Shown here piece by piece: positions 1 through 12,950 of a DNA stretch of 64,000 nucleotides. The DNA lies in the NCBI RefSeq assembly GCF_035594125.1, contig NC_087156.1, positions 21,814,497 to 21,878,496 on the forward strand, in the 5' to 3' direction. This DNA comes from Scylla paramamosain (lineage: Eukaryota; Arthropoda; Malacostraca; Decapoda; Portunidae). Each line of letters begins with the position of its first letter. Position 1 is the first letter of the stretch. Made by a program: the position numbers and the translations under genes. The notes beneath the pieces are model-generated. The model was not told the origin of the DNA, did not search any database, and was given only the letters and a program-made list of their open reading frames with translations.

Positions 1-346
1 TTTTTATTAATCACGATCTTTAGGATGCGAGATAAATGCACCAGGAAAGTTACGATATTGTAAAGACTAAGCGGAAATAATGCATAACCTGTTTTCTGAC
101 TTGTTTAGTGTACTGGTATTTGTTGTAAAAGGAAACTAGTTGTGTGTCCGGACCTTAGACAAGAATGTGTGGTGTGTTCTCTTGTTTTAGTGATTGTAGT
201 AATGGTGGTGGTGGTGGTAGTGGTGGTGGTAGTGATGGTGGTGGTGGTGCTGGGTAAGAGGTAGGCAGTGGCGGCCACTCCTTGCTTGCCTCCGTTGCAA
301 TAAAACAGGGCAGCAGGACGAGTATTTGTTGAACTGCGGCCTGCTA

Positions 347-467
<121 letters not shown>

Positions 468-612
468 ATACATGTTTCTTTTGTATGTTTGTCTCCCAGT
501 CATTCAGTCAGTCAGTCACTGTCTGTCTTGCCTATCACGCAGTCAGTCAGTCTGTGTCTGTTTGTCTGTGTCATTTTGTCGGTCACTGTCTGTGTGTCTG
601 TCAGTTTGTCAG

Positions 613-712
<100 letters not shown>

Positions 713-1380
713 GGGAGAGGCGTGGCATTGGTAGTAAGAGCGAGGAGTGGGAGTGCCGCGATTAAACGGAAGTATCTGACAAGTAACGGCGTTCATTTAT
801 ATACTTGTCAATAGGTGAGGCATCTGTTGACACGATCACGGCTGCACTTCACCACCTCCACCACCACCAGTCAGTTTTACATCCTCACAATAACAGTGAA
901 GCAACATCTTAACATTGCCAAGCCTCATTTTCCTCCTCTCTGTCCTCCCTCCCTTCAGTTCTGCTCCGCCGCGGCATTGAGACCCATTGTCGGTAGTGTA
1001 TTCAGCGGGGCCCATTAACTCCCGCGGCTATCAGATCAAGAAGTTACCGCCTCACCCTTGCACGCTAAGCACCCGTGTCCAATGTGTCCTAATCAATAAA
1101 GGTGCACCCTGCCACCTATCAAGAATGTATGAATGATCCGGGAACAATTAAATTCTAGCAGTTAAACCAGCCCCGCCCCGCCCCATCCCTCAGTTCCTCT
1201 CCGCTTCCCCTTCCCTCCCATGTCCCCGCGTGCGCCTCTTCCCTCTCCTTCCATCCCTCACCCCCTCCTTCCTCCTCGTCATCGGCAGCAGGGTGCGTTA
1301 CCGGGGAAATGGTGTGTTATTCAAGTCTGATGAGTTGTGTACCATTTAGCATTTAGATATTTTCTGACGCAGGGTGCTTG

Positions 1381-1423
<43 letters not shown>

Positions 1424-3336
1424 TGTGCGACACCGCCACAGTGAGGGTTAAGCTGTCAGCCTGACCTCCTCTTCTCTCCTCTCCTCCTTTCCTCCTGCGA
1501 ACTCCGATGCTCTCCTCTCCCTCTGTTTCTCTTCTCTTGGAACACTTTTAATACTTTTTCGCTCAGGCCGCCGCGCCGCTCCGCTCTTCGCTCCTCGCTC
1601 CGTTATATAACGTCGGGTTTTGTTTTCTTTAAGAGCCAGAATGTTTTACGAAGTTTTAATTTTGAGGACTTGAGCACCGAGGAATTTAGCTGAATAACCT
1701 ACGCAAGTCGGTTAATTTTCGGGAGTCGTTGGTAACTGTGTGACTGTTGACAATAATTGTTGTTGCTTACGTCCTTACGGCAACAGTGCCAAATATTCAA
1801 TACTGCTTTTTAGAAATGTGTAAAGCAACTCCAGTAGACTTTACTGCATTAACTTATTTTGCATGTAAGTGTGCGTGATAAATATCTGCTGCTTGTAAGG
1901 CATAATGGGTCGAGAAAGAGTTTTAGAAATCTGGAAATCTGTGTTGATAAGAGAAAACTTGGCAACTTAATAGGACTCCATGCGGTCTGGGATTTGGCGG
2001 CACCTGTTTTTCGCGGACCTGGAAAGACATGTGTTGGTTCTTGTAAGGCGTGTTTTCGGTCTCTTCTTTTCTTATGTATTATGATGTGCAGTGTACTAAC
2101 CCCCTGCTGTCGTGCCCTAATCACCCTGTCCCCCCATCACGACGACGAGAAAAGCGAGATCCAATTTTAGCTCAATGTTTTGTAACTGTGTAGATTAGAA
2201 AAATTTTGTATGTGTTTTATTTTCGCGGGGGTGAATGTCTTTCTTTTTTGCCTAGTTTGTTGGTAGGAGAATTGTGTATTATGGAAATTCTCCTCGTCTC
2301 CGTCCCCCTCCGGCCTCCGAACCGACGGAAATAGAGAAAAGGTACCGTTGCGTTGGCCGCGGCATGAATAATAAATAATGTGGCAGATATCACAAGAGAA
2401 AGACAAATCAATATTACTCCAGGAATGGCTGAGATCGGTGCACGCAATTATGTGCCTTGTTGATCGTGAACTTTACGTGCATTGTGGAGGGCGCGCGTGG
2501 GAGACATAAGGCCCATAATGCCCTGACCGAACGGCGGTGGAGGAACACTAAGTATTTAAGGTCACAGTGACGGCATATTTTACAGGACTTTTCCTGTTAT
2601 TCCACACTGTTTAAGAAAGCATTAACGATGACACTGCGGCGGCATCCAGCCCGCCTGCCGCCCGCCCGTGAGCAACCCAGGCACGGGATCGACAGACTGA
2701 AGACAAGTGGAACGGACGAACCATTCTGAAACGCTAAAATTGGAGAGCGCCAACCTGGAGGCGGCTGCGGCTGGGAAAAGATGCTTCCCGCGAAATACAG
2801 AATCTGCCAAAAGGACGTGAAATGCTGAAAATACGTTAGTGTATAAATCCAGCTCCACAACGCTTTATTGAATTTTGTGCTGGTTTTCCTAAATCATCGG
2901 CGGCCTCGGAGCTTGGCCGGTGCTGCTGCGGGACGGGACGCACACCCAACAAATATATTAACACGGTGATACCCGGCGGCCGGCGGCTCCTCGGGGGCGC
3001 GGCGGCTGCCTCTTGCTAGAGCTCTTTATGCTTTTGTTTCGTGTTTTATTCTATTCTTTTTTCCCCTTTTTCCTATACACGATTTTTGGCTCCCGCAACG
3101 CCCGCCTCGCCTCGCCGCGCACTGGCTATACTGTTGTTGTTGTTGATGTTGTTGATGATGATGATGATGACAGTGTTGTAAGTTGATGATGATGACGGCA
3201 GTGTTGTAAGTTGTCAATCTGGCTTATGGTGGAGCGTCACCATCAGGAGTGACGGTGATGACCTGGTGAGGCGAGGCGTTGTCTTGCCCCTCCTCTCCCT
3301 TCCCTGCCTTACTGACACTTTTATGGCTTGCTGGCT

Positions 3337-3338
<2 letters not shown>

Positions 3339-3396
<58 letters not shown>
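3339..3396. repeat. (TAT)n microsatellite
   Basis: 58 bp pure, then imperfect tri/hexanucleotide pattern to about 3440. Confidence 0.97.
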
Positions 3397-3397
<1 letters not shown>

Positions 3398-3763
3398 TGT
3401 TACTATTACTATTACTACTGTTATTTTTTATTATCGTTGTTTTTGTTACTTTATTCTTAATTTCTTTTATTCATTACAGTTCTGATCTTTACCGAAAGTA
3501 AGTTTTGTTTATATATTTTCACTTTTTTATATATTTTATTTCACTTGTGTCATCTATCTTGGAGTGGTAAAAAAATCCATTGTACGAAAACTATTATTAT
3601 TATTAGTGTTTGCCCTTCCTGATGGTGCTGACGGATCCGCGCGTCGTTAGCAGTGTGACTGGTGTGGTTGGTTGGTGTTTGGGGCGCGTGGAAAGTGGAT
3701 GTATAGGGATCAATACGTCACTCATTTAGGTATGTGGTTTATTTTGGATGTCGAGGCCGCCCC

Positions 3764-3765
<2 letters not shown>

Positions 3766-3820
<55 letters not shown>
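3766..3820. repeat. (GT)n microsatellite
   Basis: 55 bp, pure. Confidence 0.97.
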
Positions 3821-3903
3821 GAAAGCGTGCCTGTTCGTTCCTCACAGCTTAAAGGCAACAGTTTCTATCCGTGTATGTTCTGCCTTGGCGCCACTGTTCC
3901 TCC

Positions 3904-3985
3904 CCCTCCTCCTCCTCCTCCTCCTCCTCCTCCTCCTCCTCCTCCTCCTCCTCCTCCTCCTCCTCCTCCTCCTCCTCCTCCTCCT
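3904..3985. repeat. (CCT)n microsatellite
   Basis: About 80 bp of pure trinucleotide, a homopyrimidine tract. Confidence 0.97.
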
Positions 3986-4227
3986 GCCGCCCCCCTGCCG
4001 CCACCCTTCTGAAGACCCGAGCCTTTTTTGCCTCTGTGTAGCCTTCGTCCAGTTGTGGTCCTTCTAATTCATCTCTTTACCTGGAACCCAACGGTGGTGG
4101 ACGGAGGAAACTTTCCCTGTCTAATGGGCGAGAGGAGATGCATTTTACTTACACCACTGGGCCTCAGATTTTTGTCATTCTTCTTGTAACGAGCCCCAGC
4201 GGTTGTATGGTTGGTTACTTACTGTAC

Positions 4228-4230
<3 letters not shown>

Positions 4231-4322
<92 letters not shown>
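4231..4322. repeat. (TC)n microsatellite
   Basis: 92 bp, pure; the first of two (TC)n tracts 106 bp apart. Confidence 0.98.
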
Positions 4323-4326
<4 letters not shown>

Positions 4327-4425
4327 CACTACATTTTTTCCCGCTTTTTTTTCACGTCGCTTACTTTAACACATTTCAGGAATTTTAGACATAACTTCGA
4401 CGTCAATGATTAATGAAGCAAATCC

Positions 4426-4543
<118 letters not shown>

Positions 4544-4769
4544 GGCAGGGGAAAAGGAATAGTAGTTAACGGGAGAGGCGGTAGTCGGGTGTCGGGGCGG
4601 TGGAGTAGCGGACAGCCACCGCTGGAGGGCGCTGGGGCGAGGCGGGGGACGGTTAGGGGAAAGGAGAGGAGGAGAGAGAGAGAAAAGGAGAGGGAGACAA
4701 GGAGAGGAGAGGAGAGGCTTGTGGTGTCTTCCTCATCACCCTTCGTTCCCTTTGCCTTCCCTGCCTACC

Positions 4770-4771
<2 letters not shown>

Positions 4772-4849
<78 letters not shown>
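4772..4849. repeat. (CA)n microsatellite
   Basis: 78 bp, pure. Confidence 0.98.
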
Positions 4850-4852
<3 letters not shown>

Positions 4853-5061
4853 CATACACACGCTTTCATTTCTGATGTTTTATTTGACTTGCTATTTATT
4901 GCTTATTTCCACTGCTTCCGCGTCTCCCTCATTTCTTCGCGAGTTCCTCCTTTTTTTCCTCATTTTTCCTCTCCCTCTCCCTCTTTAGTGATCTTTCGTT
5001 CCTATGCCTCTTACCTGTGAGGAAAGAATAGCTAGGGGACATTCCCTCCCTAAATCTCCCA

Positions 5062-5155
5062 CCTCTCCTCTCCTCTCCTCTCCTCTCCTCTCCTCTTCTC
5101 TCCACTCCTCTTCTCTCCACTCCACTCCACTCCTCTCTCCCTCTTCAGGCCTCTT
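5062..5155. repeat. (TCCTC)n pentanucleotide, partly degenerate
   Basis: Perfect CTCCT units to about 5098, then variants (tctccactcc) making a longer pyrimidine tract. Confidence 0.9.
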
Positions 5156-5621
5156 TTTTTTTTTCTTCCATCTTCCGTGACGTCCTCTACTTTCTCCTCT
5201 CCTTCCTTCTCCACGTCCCTTCTGCGTCTCCTCTTCCTCTGCCGCCGCCGCCTTCACGCCCTTCCCTTCACGTCCCTCCCTTCACATCTTCGCGCCGAGT
5301 CTCTATTAGTAAGTTGTCGTAGATGCTGTGGAAAACAACTGAATATTGAATTCCCTCGAGGAAATGTCAACTTTATTGCTCGGTTATTCCTGTAAATTAC
5401 TGCCACCCCGGCGCCGGCTGGTGGAGTGGTGTAGGCGGCGGCAGTGGCAGTGGCGGCGGCGGCGGCTGCGTCTTAACTGCCGCCTGCTGGAAATGGGACG
5501 CTGGAAAAATAATATTAAAGTAATGGTGTCAGTAATGTTGTATCTTGCTTTGTCGAAACGTTTCCTCGCCCTTCGTTCCTTCGTTCGTTTTGCCGTATTG
5601 ATTTCACTTTCTTTTTCGACA

Positions 5622-5624
<3 letters not shown>

Positions 5625-5690
<66 letters not shown>
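5625..5690. repeat. (GA)n microsatellite
   Basis: 66 bp; begins 2 nt after a cgacag|gtgaga junction (see findings). Confidence 0.98.
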
Positions 5691-5693
<3 letters not shown>

Positions 5694-5754
5694 ATAGTTT
5701 CGTGAAAGCTAGACAACTCCCACATTCAGATCAGGAGGTATATACAACATATGC

Positions 5755-5756
<2 letters not shown>

Positions 5757-5817
<61 letters not shown>
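5757..5817. repeat. (AG)n microsatellite
   Basis: About 60 bp, pure. Confidence 0.98.
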
Positions 5818-5821
<4 letters not shown>

Positions 5822-6532
5822 AGTAGCAAACGAGTGGCTTGTCGCTAAACCCAAGTGGCAAATGAAATCAAATGTCCACACCGGTGTATCTCAGGCCCCC
5901 GGGACGCTCAATTCGAGGAGGTGACGGCCCAATTTATTTTTGAGGGAGTTTATGGAGAAGCAACACAACGCGACTGCCGGCGTGGACGTGTGCCGCGCCT
6001 CTGCTGCCTGGTGGAGCGAAGAAATACTTGAGGCACACGACCTAATTGTATCTGTCCACATCTGAGTTCGCTGGTCTTTATTTTTGTTGTGTAGTAGATG
6101 GGGAGAGAGTGAGTGTTAAAGAGAGAGGCGGGGAGAGGGGGGAGGTGGAGACTATATAGTAAAAAATTTCATTGATCATAGTATATTTTTCCGCCATTTT
6201 ACATCGCTTAAAAGATTTATTCGACTCGTGTCATCTAATATACCTCGTAGCTTCCACTCTCTTGTGACTTAAAATCCCGAGGTGATGTTTATATTTCACT
6301 ATGAAGACTACAAGGGTTGCTACACGTGTCGCTTCCAGTTATATATAATGGTGCCACAGAAATGTTATCCAGGCTTTTTTTTTTTTTTTTTATATCACTT
6401 TTCTCCGACTTAAAAATTTCTAGATGTCCATATTTCACTGCCAAGATTATAAAGATTTTCATGTGTATCGCTTCATGTTGCAATGTTACAGGCATTTTGT
6501 TGTAGATCTGAATATTCGTGAAGACTCTTGTA

Positions 6533-6634
<102 letters not shown>

Positions 6635-6940
6635 GTAAAGGCACAAAGAAGCAATGTTATTCAGCCAAGTAGTCTCAGATGTCAAGCTTACGTAAGAACT
6701 TCAATACTCGTAAGATGATTAGTGATTATTGTCTGGCTGGAGTTGAGAGTACAAGGGAGGGAAGGATGAGTCACGGGCGCACCTGTCATTAGCTAGGCGG
6801 GCCAATTAGCGTCACCTCGGACAAGGCCTGCAGGTGCATCCACGTGACTTCCTTCTCCAGGGAGCATCGCGGCGTGATTGGCGTTCTGAACTCCATCACA
6901 CAACCACGTTGAGTTGCCCCCCTCCCTCCCGCACCCCCTT

Positions 6941-7006
6941 CTCCTCCTCCTCCTCCTCCTCCTCCTCCTCCTCCTCCTCCTCCTCCTCCTCCTCCTCCTC
7001 CTCCTC
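6941..7006. repeat. (CCT)n microsatellite
   Basis: 66 bp; a second, similar tract follows 114 bp later. Confidence 0.97.
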
Positions 7007-7120
7007 GTCTTGTTATTTTGTTGTATTTATATCAAGTTCTTAGAATACGAGTGAGTATCCTAGACATCTTGACAATGACAAGATCTGTTATTGTTTGATT
7101 GACCTGTGTAATCTGTAAGC

Positions 7121-7202
7121 TCCTCCTCCTCCTCCTCCTCCTCCTCCTCCTCCTCCTCCTCCTCCTCCTCCTCCTCCTCCTCCTCCTCCTCCTCCTCCTC
7201 CT
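7121..7202. repeat. (TCC)n microsatellite
   Basis: 82 bp, pure. Confidence 0.97.
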
Positions 7203-8007
7203 TCTCGATTCCCACCACCACATTTCTTACGTACCTGTACAGCTCTCACGTATCAAAGAAGCAAGAGTAGTTTATTAATAAGATGTTATCACTTGTAAAT
7301 GATGATATATTTTGTGCTTATTACTTGTGTCTCTCATTAGTTTGTGGTCGTTGCCGTTTTTCATTTGTAATCCTCTTCCTCTTTCTCCCTATCATTTTTT
7401 TTTCTCTTCATTTTCTTTTATCCATCTCTTATTCTCGTTCTTTCATTCCCTCCTTTTCTCATTCGGCATTTTTGTAACCGCTTTTCTCTTCGTATTCCTA
7501 TTTTATTTTTTTCTCTCTCTCCTTTTGTCTCTCCCTTTTATTGTTTTCTCCCTCACCATTCAATCTTTTTTGGTCCGACCACAAAACCTTTCATATTTAC
7601 GTGGAAAAAAAAAAAAAAAAAAAGAGGTGGGCAGTCAAGCGTCATTAGAACCACGTACAAGCTAAAGCATTGAAACAGCAAAACGAAGCGAACACAAAAC
7701 CTTGCATATTTACGTGAAAAAAAAAAAAAAATCAACAAGACAGCAAAGCGTCACTAAAACCACATACAGTACTACAAACTAAAGTACTGAACAGCGAATC
7801 GAAGCAAAGCAGCGTGAAGACGAGAAACGAATGAAACAGTGAAGCATTCTGATCGACACTGGGACAGGCACGTGAAGGCCTTGACTGCAGTTTGGACAGA
7901 TTGACAGAGTGGCTGTAAGAGTAATGTGACAGAGGGACACAGATAGGGGGCGCGTTAGGCAGGCGATAAGGAAGGCGGTGATGGACAGGATAAGCACTTG
8001 GGTTGAT

Positions 8008-8010
<3 letters not shown>

Positions 8011-8073
<63 letters not shown>
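8011..8073. repeat. (AG)n microsatellite
   Basis: 62-63 bp, pure. Confidence 0.98.
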
Positions 8074-8080
<7 letters not shown>

Positions 8081-8235
8081 TACAGCGAGTGATATGACAT
8101 TCAGACTGACGGACAAATGACGGTAGATTGGTGGGGGAAAAAAAAAAGGAAGAAAAGATAAGTGTGTTTTATTATGAAGATCAAAGCACGAAATGAACAG
8201 GAAAACTTGTAACGGCGCGGAGTACCCGAAAACTG

Positions 8236-8238
<3 letters not shown>

Positions 8239-8308
<70 letters not shown>
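8239..8308. repeat. (AG)n microsatellite
   Basis: 70 bp followed by a G-run; it faces a (CT)n tract 206 bp downstream. Confidence 0.98.
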
Positions 8309-8315
<7 letters not shown>

Positions 8316-8511
8316 CGGGATGCATGAGTAGACTGAAGGATTGTGAGTTAAAGGCAATCCACCCAGCCAACAGACACGCTGCTCACACAACAGAGGCAAA
8401 CAGACAGCAGAGGCCAGGCAGCTCACGGCGGTCTGTTGTTGCCGACTTTATTGCAACTGGAGCGCTATTTTGTCCCCTCTTTAGTTTCTACCAGCGAGCG
8501 CTACTTTGCTT

Positions 8512-8634
<123 letters not shown>

Positions 8635-9069
8635 GATAAAGGTGATTGAATGTTAGCAGTATTGAGAACGAATTCATACGACGCCACTTGAAGTAAGGTG
8701 CGTGAGGTGGAGAGGTAGCGTCCACACCTGCCCGAGTTGTTTGATGAGTCTGGTTAGAGTTTTGGATTTAGAGATTTGTGTGAGTTTTGGGGAGAGGACA
8801 GAAGGAGACATTACTCATCTATGTGTTTAAGAAGGGTGATGTAACGTAATATAGTCCAACCTTACTTTCTTAACCTTCCCTGACTTACCTCCCTTTACTG
8901 TAATTGACCCAGCACAAACCTACCTAACCTTACCATTATCTTACCAAACCAAACGTTACTAAACTTTACCAACCCAACCCAGTCAAACTCAACACTACAG
9001 AAGTCTTAAGAAATACAAGGAAGGGAGGAAGGAAGCAGAAGAATGTAAAAGGCATTAGAGATTGAAGAT

Positions 9070-9400
9070 ACAGAGACTACTTAACCGTCTAGACTAGTAG
9101 GGTTCAGAAGAGGAGGCTAATTCGAAAGGATATCACCATACTCCCCTTTTCTCCTTCCCCTTTCGTCTTTTGCCTTGGAGAATACGGAGCCTACCTAACT
9201 AGACGGAGGGTTCATGGGGAAGAGAAGGTACTGTGAACGAAAGGACGTAACCCTTCTCCTCCATTCCCCGCATCTCCTGTACCTTCTCCTTTCCATTCTT
9301 TTTTCCTTTTCCCTTGCAGAATATGAAGATTTCCAAACGAAGGGTTCATCGGGAAGAAAAGGAACTGTGAACGAAAGTACATCACCCTAATCCCGCGTAC
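9070..9400. repeat. Degenerate tandem repeat, three copies
   Basis: The anchor ggttca recurs at 9101, 9209 and 9343. After the second and third anchors the sequence runs in parallel (gggaagagaaggtactgtga / gggaagaaaaggaactgtga), then a pyrimidine-rich tail. Copy lengths are about 108 and 134 bp. The 143-codon open frame on the minus strand here is a by-product of this skewed composition. Confidence 0.7.
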
Positions 9401-9753
9401 TTTCCCCTTTTTTCTTTTCCCCTTCCCGTTTCCCTTCCCCTCTTTCCCCTTCCCCCCAAAATTAGGTTCGAGCAGCAGATGAGAGTAGGAATCGAAGTTC
9501 GAATCTGAGGCCAAATTGAAGCCTGTAATGCGGAAACTCTCCCAGCGCGAACCCAGCCGCCGCATGATTCCCGGCCGGTAGCGAGAGTAATTGTGAGCCC
9601 GAATTGAAGTCTGAATTGAAGCCTGAATCATATCGTGAATCACTTGAATATTGTTACGGTCGTTCGGAGGAGATGAAGCGTCATTAGGTGGGTTATTGGT
9701 GGGAGTTGTCTCGGCCGGCTTGCTTGCTTGCCTTGCTTTGCTTGGGTTAGGTT

Positions 9754-9757
<4 letters not shown>

Positions 9758-9807
<50 letters not shown>
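9758..9807. repeat. (CT)n microsatellite
   Basis: About 50 bp. Confidence 0.96.
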
Positions 9808-9810
<3 letters not shown>

Positions 9811-9928
9811 CAGGTTTTATGGCCTCAAGATGTGATCAGCGAATCTCTTAAGACTTTCTTCTGTGTCTTCATCTGCCGCGGTAAACTCCAATGACGCTGT
9901 GCTTTCTACGTACTAGTGTGTTGCGGTG

Positions 9929-9990
9929 CCTCCTCCTCCTCCTCCTCCTCCTCCTCCTCCTCCTCCTCCTCCTCCTCCTCCTCCTCCTCC
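9929..9990. repeat. (CCT)n microsatellite
   Basis: 62 bp, pure. Confidence 0.97.
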
Positions 9991-10109
9991 TTCTCCAGAA
10001 GAAAATCGTAACGCACGGTATTGCCCCCTCTCCTTTTTTTTTTTTTTATTATTATTATTTTACTAATCTCACTTGCTATGCGTGACCTAAGTTTGGGTGA
10101 CGTCCTTGT

Positions 10110-10220
<111 letters not shown>

Positions 10221-10413
10221 TTAGTAATTCCATTTTTCTCATTGTTTTTCTCTTGTTCCGTCTTTGTCCGTCAACTGTGAGTGGTTAGATCAACAATGTA
10301 GGTCGTTTGGTAGTTAAAGTGGTGGTGGTGATGGTTAGTGGGGTGTTATTGGGGTCAGCGAGCGTCTTAATTCCACTAATCACATCCTTTGCTTCTAATG
10401 TTTCCGCTACGTT

Positions 10414-10418
<5 letters not shown>

Positions 10419-10498
<80 letters not shown>
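10419..10498. repeat. (GA)n microsatellite
   Basis: 80 bp, pure. Confidence 0.98.
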
Positions 10499-10500
<2 letters not shown>

Positions 10501-10830
10501 ATTATAATGTATTGGAGGTGACCAGTCGAGGTGTGTAGTTTTTATATTTCATGGATTATTGAGTATGTTTTCATTATAATTATTATTATCATTATTATTA
10601 TTATGTATTGATTGTAATGGCTGGCGATGATCAGGCGTATCATTATTACTTGTGCATGTTCACGTAATGTCATATTTTGTAATGCCGGCCGTCATCACCT
10701 TATTACAATGTGTGTGTGTGTGTGTGTGTGTGTGTTGCTGGGCGCGGATATCTGGAAGTGTAATGGCGATGAGAGGAAGGTTAAGTTAAGAGGAGGGAGG
10801 GCCGTGTTCTTGCGAAAGGAGTGTGTTGCA

Positions 10831-10871
<41 letters not shown>

Positions 10872-11459
10872 GTGCAGGGTGTCGGGAGGTCGTTAGGGAT
10901 GTGGTTGTTACGTTCAGGTGTGGTGGTAGTTATATTATCACCACATTCACGTAGTACATACATCCTTCCTTTCATTCATTCATCCTTTCGCTCTTCACTG
11001 CAACCTCTATTTGCCTCATGAATACAGATACACATAACTATTACTGCATATACTGGTTTTTTCCAAGTGGCGTGTAAGTGTACAAGTAGCAGAGTCAGTT
11101 GCGTATTAGACAAGTGGCAGTCGAAGCGCCGGAACAGGTACATGAAACCCTCTGAGCCTTACGTTCGAATCACTCCATCACCGACTCTTACGGAGGCAAA
11201 AGAAGTCAATTAAGGAGACTGATAGGTCGGATGGACGGATGGTGGCGAGATGGACGGTCATAGAGAGAGGTTGTGTGTGTGTGTGTGTGTGCAGACGGTT
11301 ACATCTGGTGCGGCAGAACATCAGCAAACGTCATCTGTCCCGGCCAATCAAGGTAATGCTGAGGTGGCGGCGGCGTTGAGCAAGGGAAGGGTGGTGATGG
11401 TGGTGGTGGCGCTGCAAGCACGACACATAACACAACATCTGCATGACTCTCCATCTGAA

Positions 11460-11464
<5 letters not shown>

Positions 11465-11520
<56 letters not shown>
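11465..11520. repeat. (AG)n microsatellite
   Basis: 56 bp. Confidence 0.97.
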
Positions 11521-11523
<3 letters not shown>

Positions 11524-11549
11524 CTTGAAATGTGGTGAAACCTTAGTTG

Positions 11550-11550
<1 letters not shown>

Positions 11551-11607
<57 letters not shown>
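11551..11607. repeat. (AC)n microsatellite
   Basis: 57 bp, 30 bp after the preceding (AG)n. Confidence 0.97.
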
Positions 11608-11609
<2 letters not shown>

Positions 11610-12587
11610 TAGATAAGACGAGCATGGATGGGCATACGTCGCTGCATGGCTTGTAGTAGTAGTAGTGGTGGTGGTGGTGTGCAGCAGTAACACCTGAGGT
11701 AGACTGCAGCTGCTGCCCCGCCTCCTGCAGAGCACCATCTTTTCTAAACACGCTTTGCCTGCCGCTCGCCGCCTTCCCCCAGCCTATGATCCTTTGGCAG
11801 TGTCGGGAAGCACGAAAATGTGCCTGACGCGACCTTATCTCGTCTTTTTTTACCCTAGAGTATTACGGCTTTTGGTTATTATATTTAATTATGTCGGCAT
11901 GAGGTGTTTAGAGCCCCCAAGACAGGTAGCGTGACAGCGCGAGGCGGTGAAAGATTCTGTAATGACGCAAAGATGGAAGGGGAGGAGAGGCGGCACTGCA
12001 GGGGAAGGGAGAGGGAAGGGATGGCGCTGGTTGCAAGGAGGTTACCTGTGTATCTGTGTTCCTTAATTTACGCTCACGATAGAAGGTTTTCAAGCTGTGA
12101 AATGTAGTTTTTTCCGCGCCAATTTATTTCAATCTGCTTAGTGGTATGGGTCGTTTACTGTAACCACTGAATAATCTGTACTACCTTTCCTTGCCTCGTT
12201 CAGTGGGTGGTGCGCGCGTCGCTTGGGAGGAGCCGTGACTCGTAGCCAAACACGCCAAGCAGGCCACCAGGGAGTTGTGATTGGATGGGCGCGACGTTCT
12301 GTGCAGGTCATCTGAAAACTTGCACGCTGGTGTCTGTTTTGTACGTGGACCGAACTTGGCGTCTGACCTCGGCTGTGCTGGGGGTGGGAGTTGAGGTTAC
12401 TGCTGCGTGGAGGACAGTGGTGGATCAGGGGTTATGATAGGACAGCATTCGACTTGGCTGGTGGTGTGCTTGTTTCTTCTGGTGAGCGGGTAGAGTCTTG
12501 GTATGCTTGTGCTACGGCCCTGATTTGCTTGCTCTGTTTGGAGGGTTGAAAGAATAAGTTGAGATTTGGCGATAGAGGTTCATTGAT

Positions 12588-12950
12588 TAGTTGTATGCTT
12601 CAACCCTAGACGATTCTGCCAAGCATAAGTCAAACTAGTCACTAAGGTTTGGGAGATAAAGGTTGAGTGATTGATCAGTGGATAGTTTTAACAATAGAGG
12701 ATCCTAGTAAGCCCAAATTAAACTATAGTCAAAGGGTCTGGACTACTGAATCACTCACCCTCCTGTTACCATCTTTCAAAATTATAGGAAACTTGCACCG
12801 GATAGATTAATAGATTTGAGTTTATGATAGTTGTAACACTGGACGATCCTACCATACACAAATCAAATTACAAGCAATACTAAAAGACTATAACTACTTA
12901 ATCACTCTTGCTGTCAGTATCATGTCGAAACTATAAACTTGCACTGGACC
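12588..12950. repeat. Old degenerate tandem repeat, ~145-bp unit
   Basis: Copy 12681-12800 and copy 12826-12945 align end to end: gatagttttaacaatag / gatagttgtaacactgg at the start, gatcct, actgaatcactc / acttaatcactc in the middle, and aaacttgcaccgga / aaacttgcactgga at the end. A shorter third copy begins at 12588. The function is unknown. Confidence 0.75.

Noticed and set aside
1600..1650. TATATAA near 1604 as a promoter
   Set aside because: No initiator, no first exon and no downstream coding start; chance match in AT context is likely.
8860..8995. AACCT-rich stretch resembling arthropod telomere repeat
   Set aside because: Irregular spacing and sequence; no tandem TTAGG/CCTAA array.
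9212..9643. Minus-strand 143-codon frame
   Set aside because: Lies over a degenerate pyrimidine-rich tandem repeat; composition explains the lack of stops.
11150..11185. gttcgaatcactcc resembling a tRNA B-box
   Set aside because: No A-box or cloverleaf could be drawn around it.
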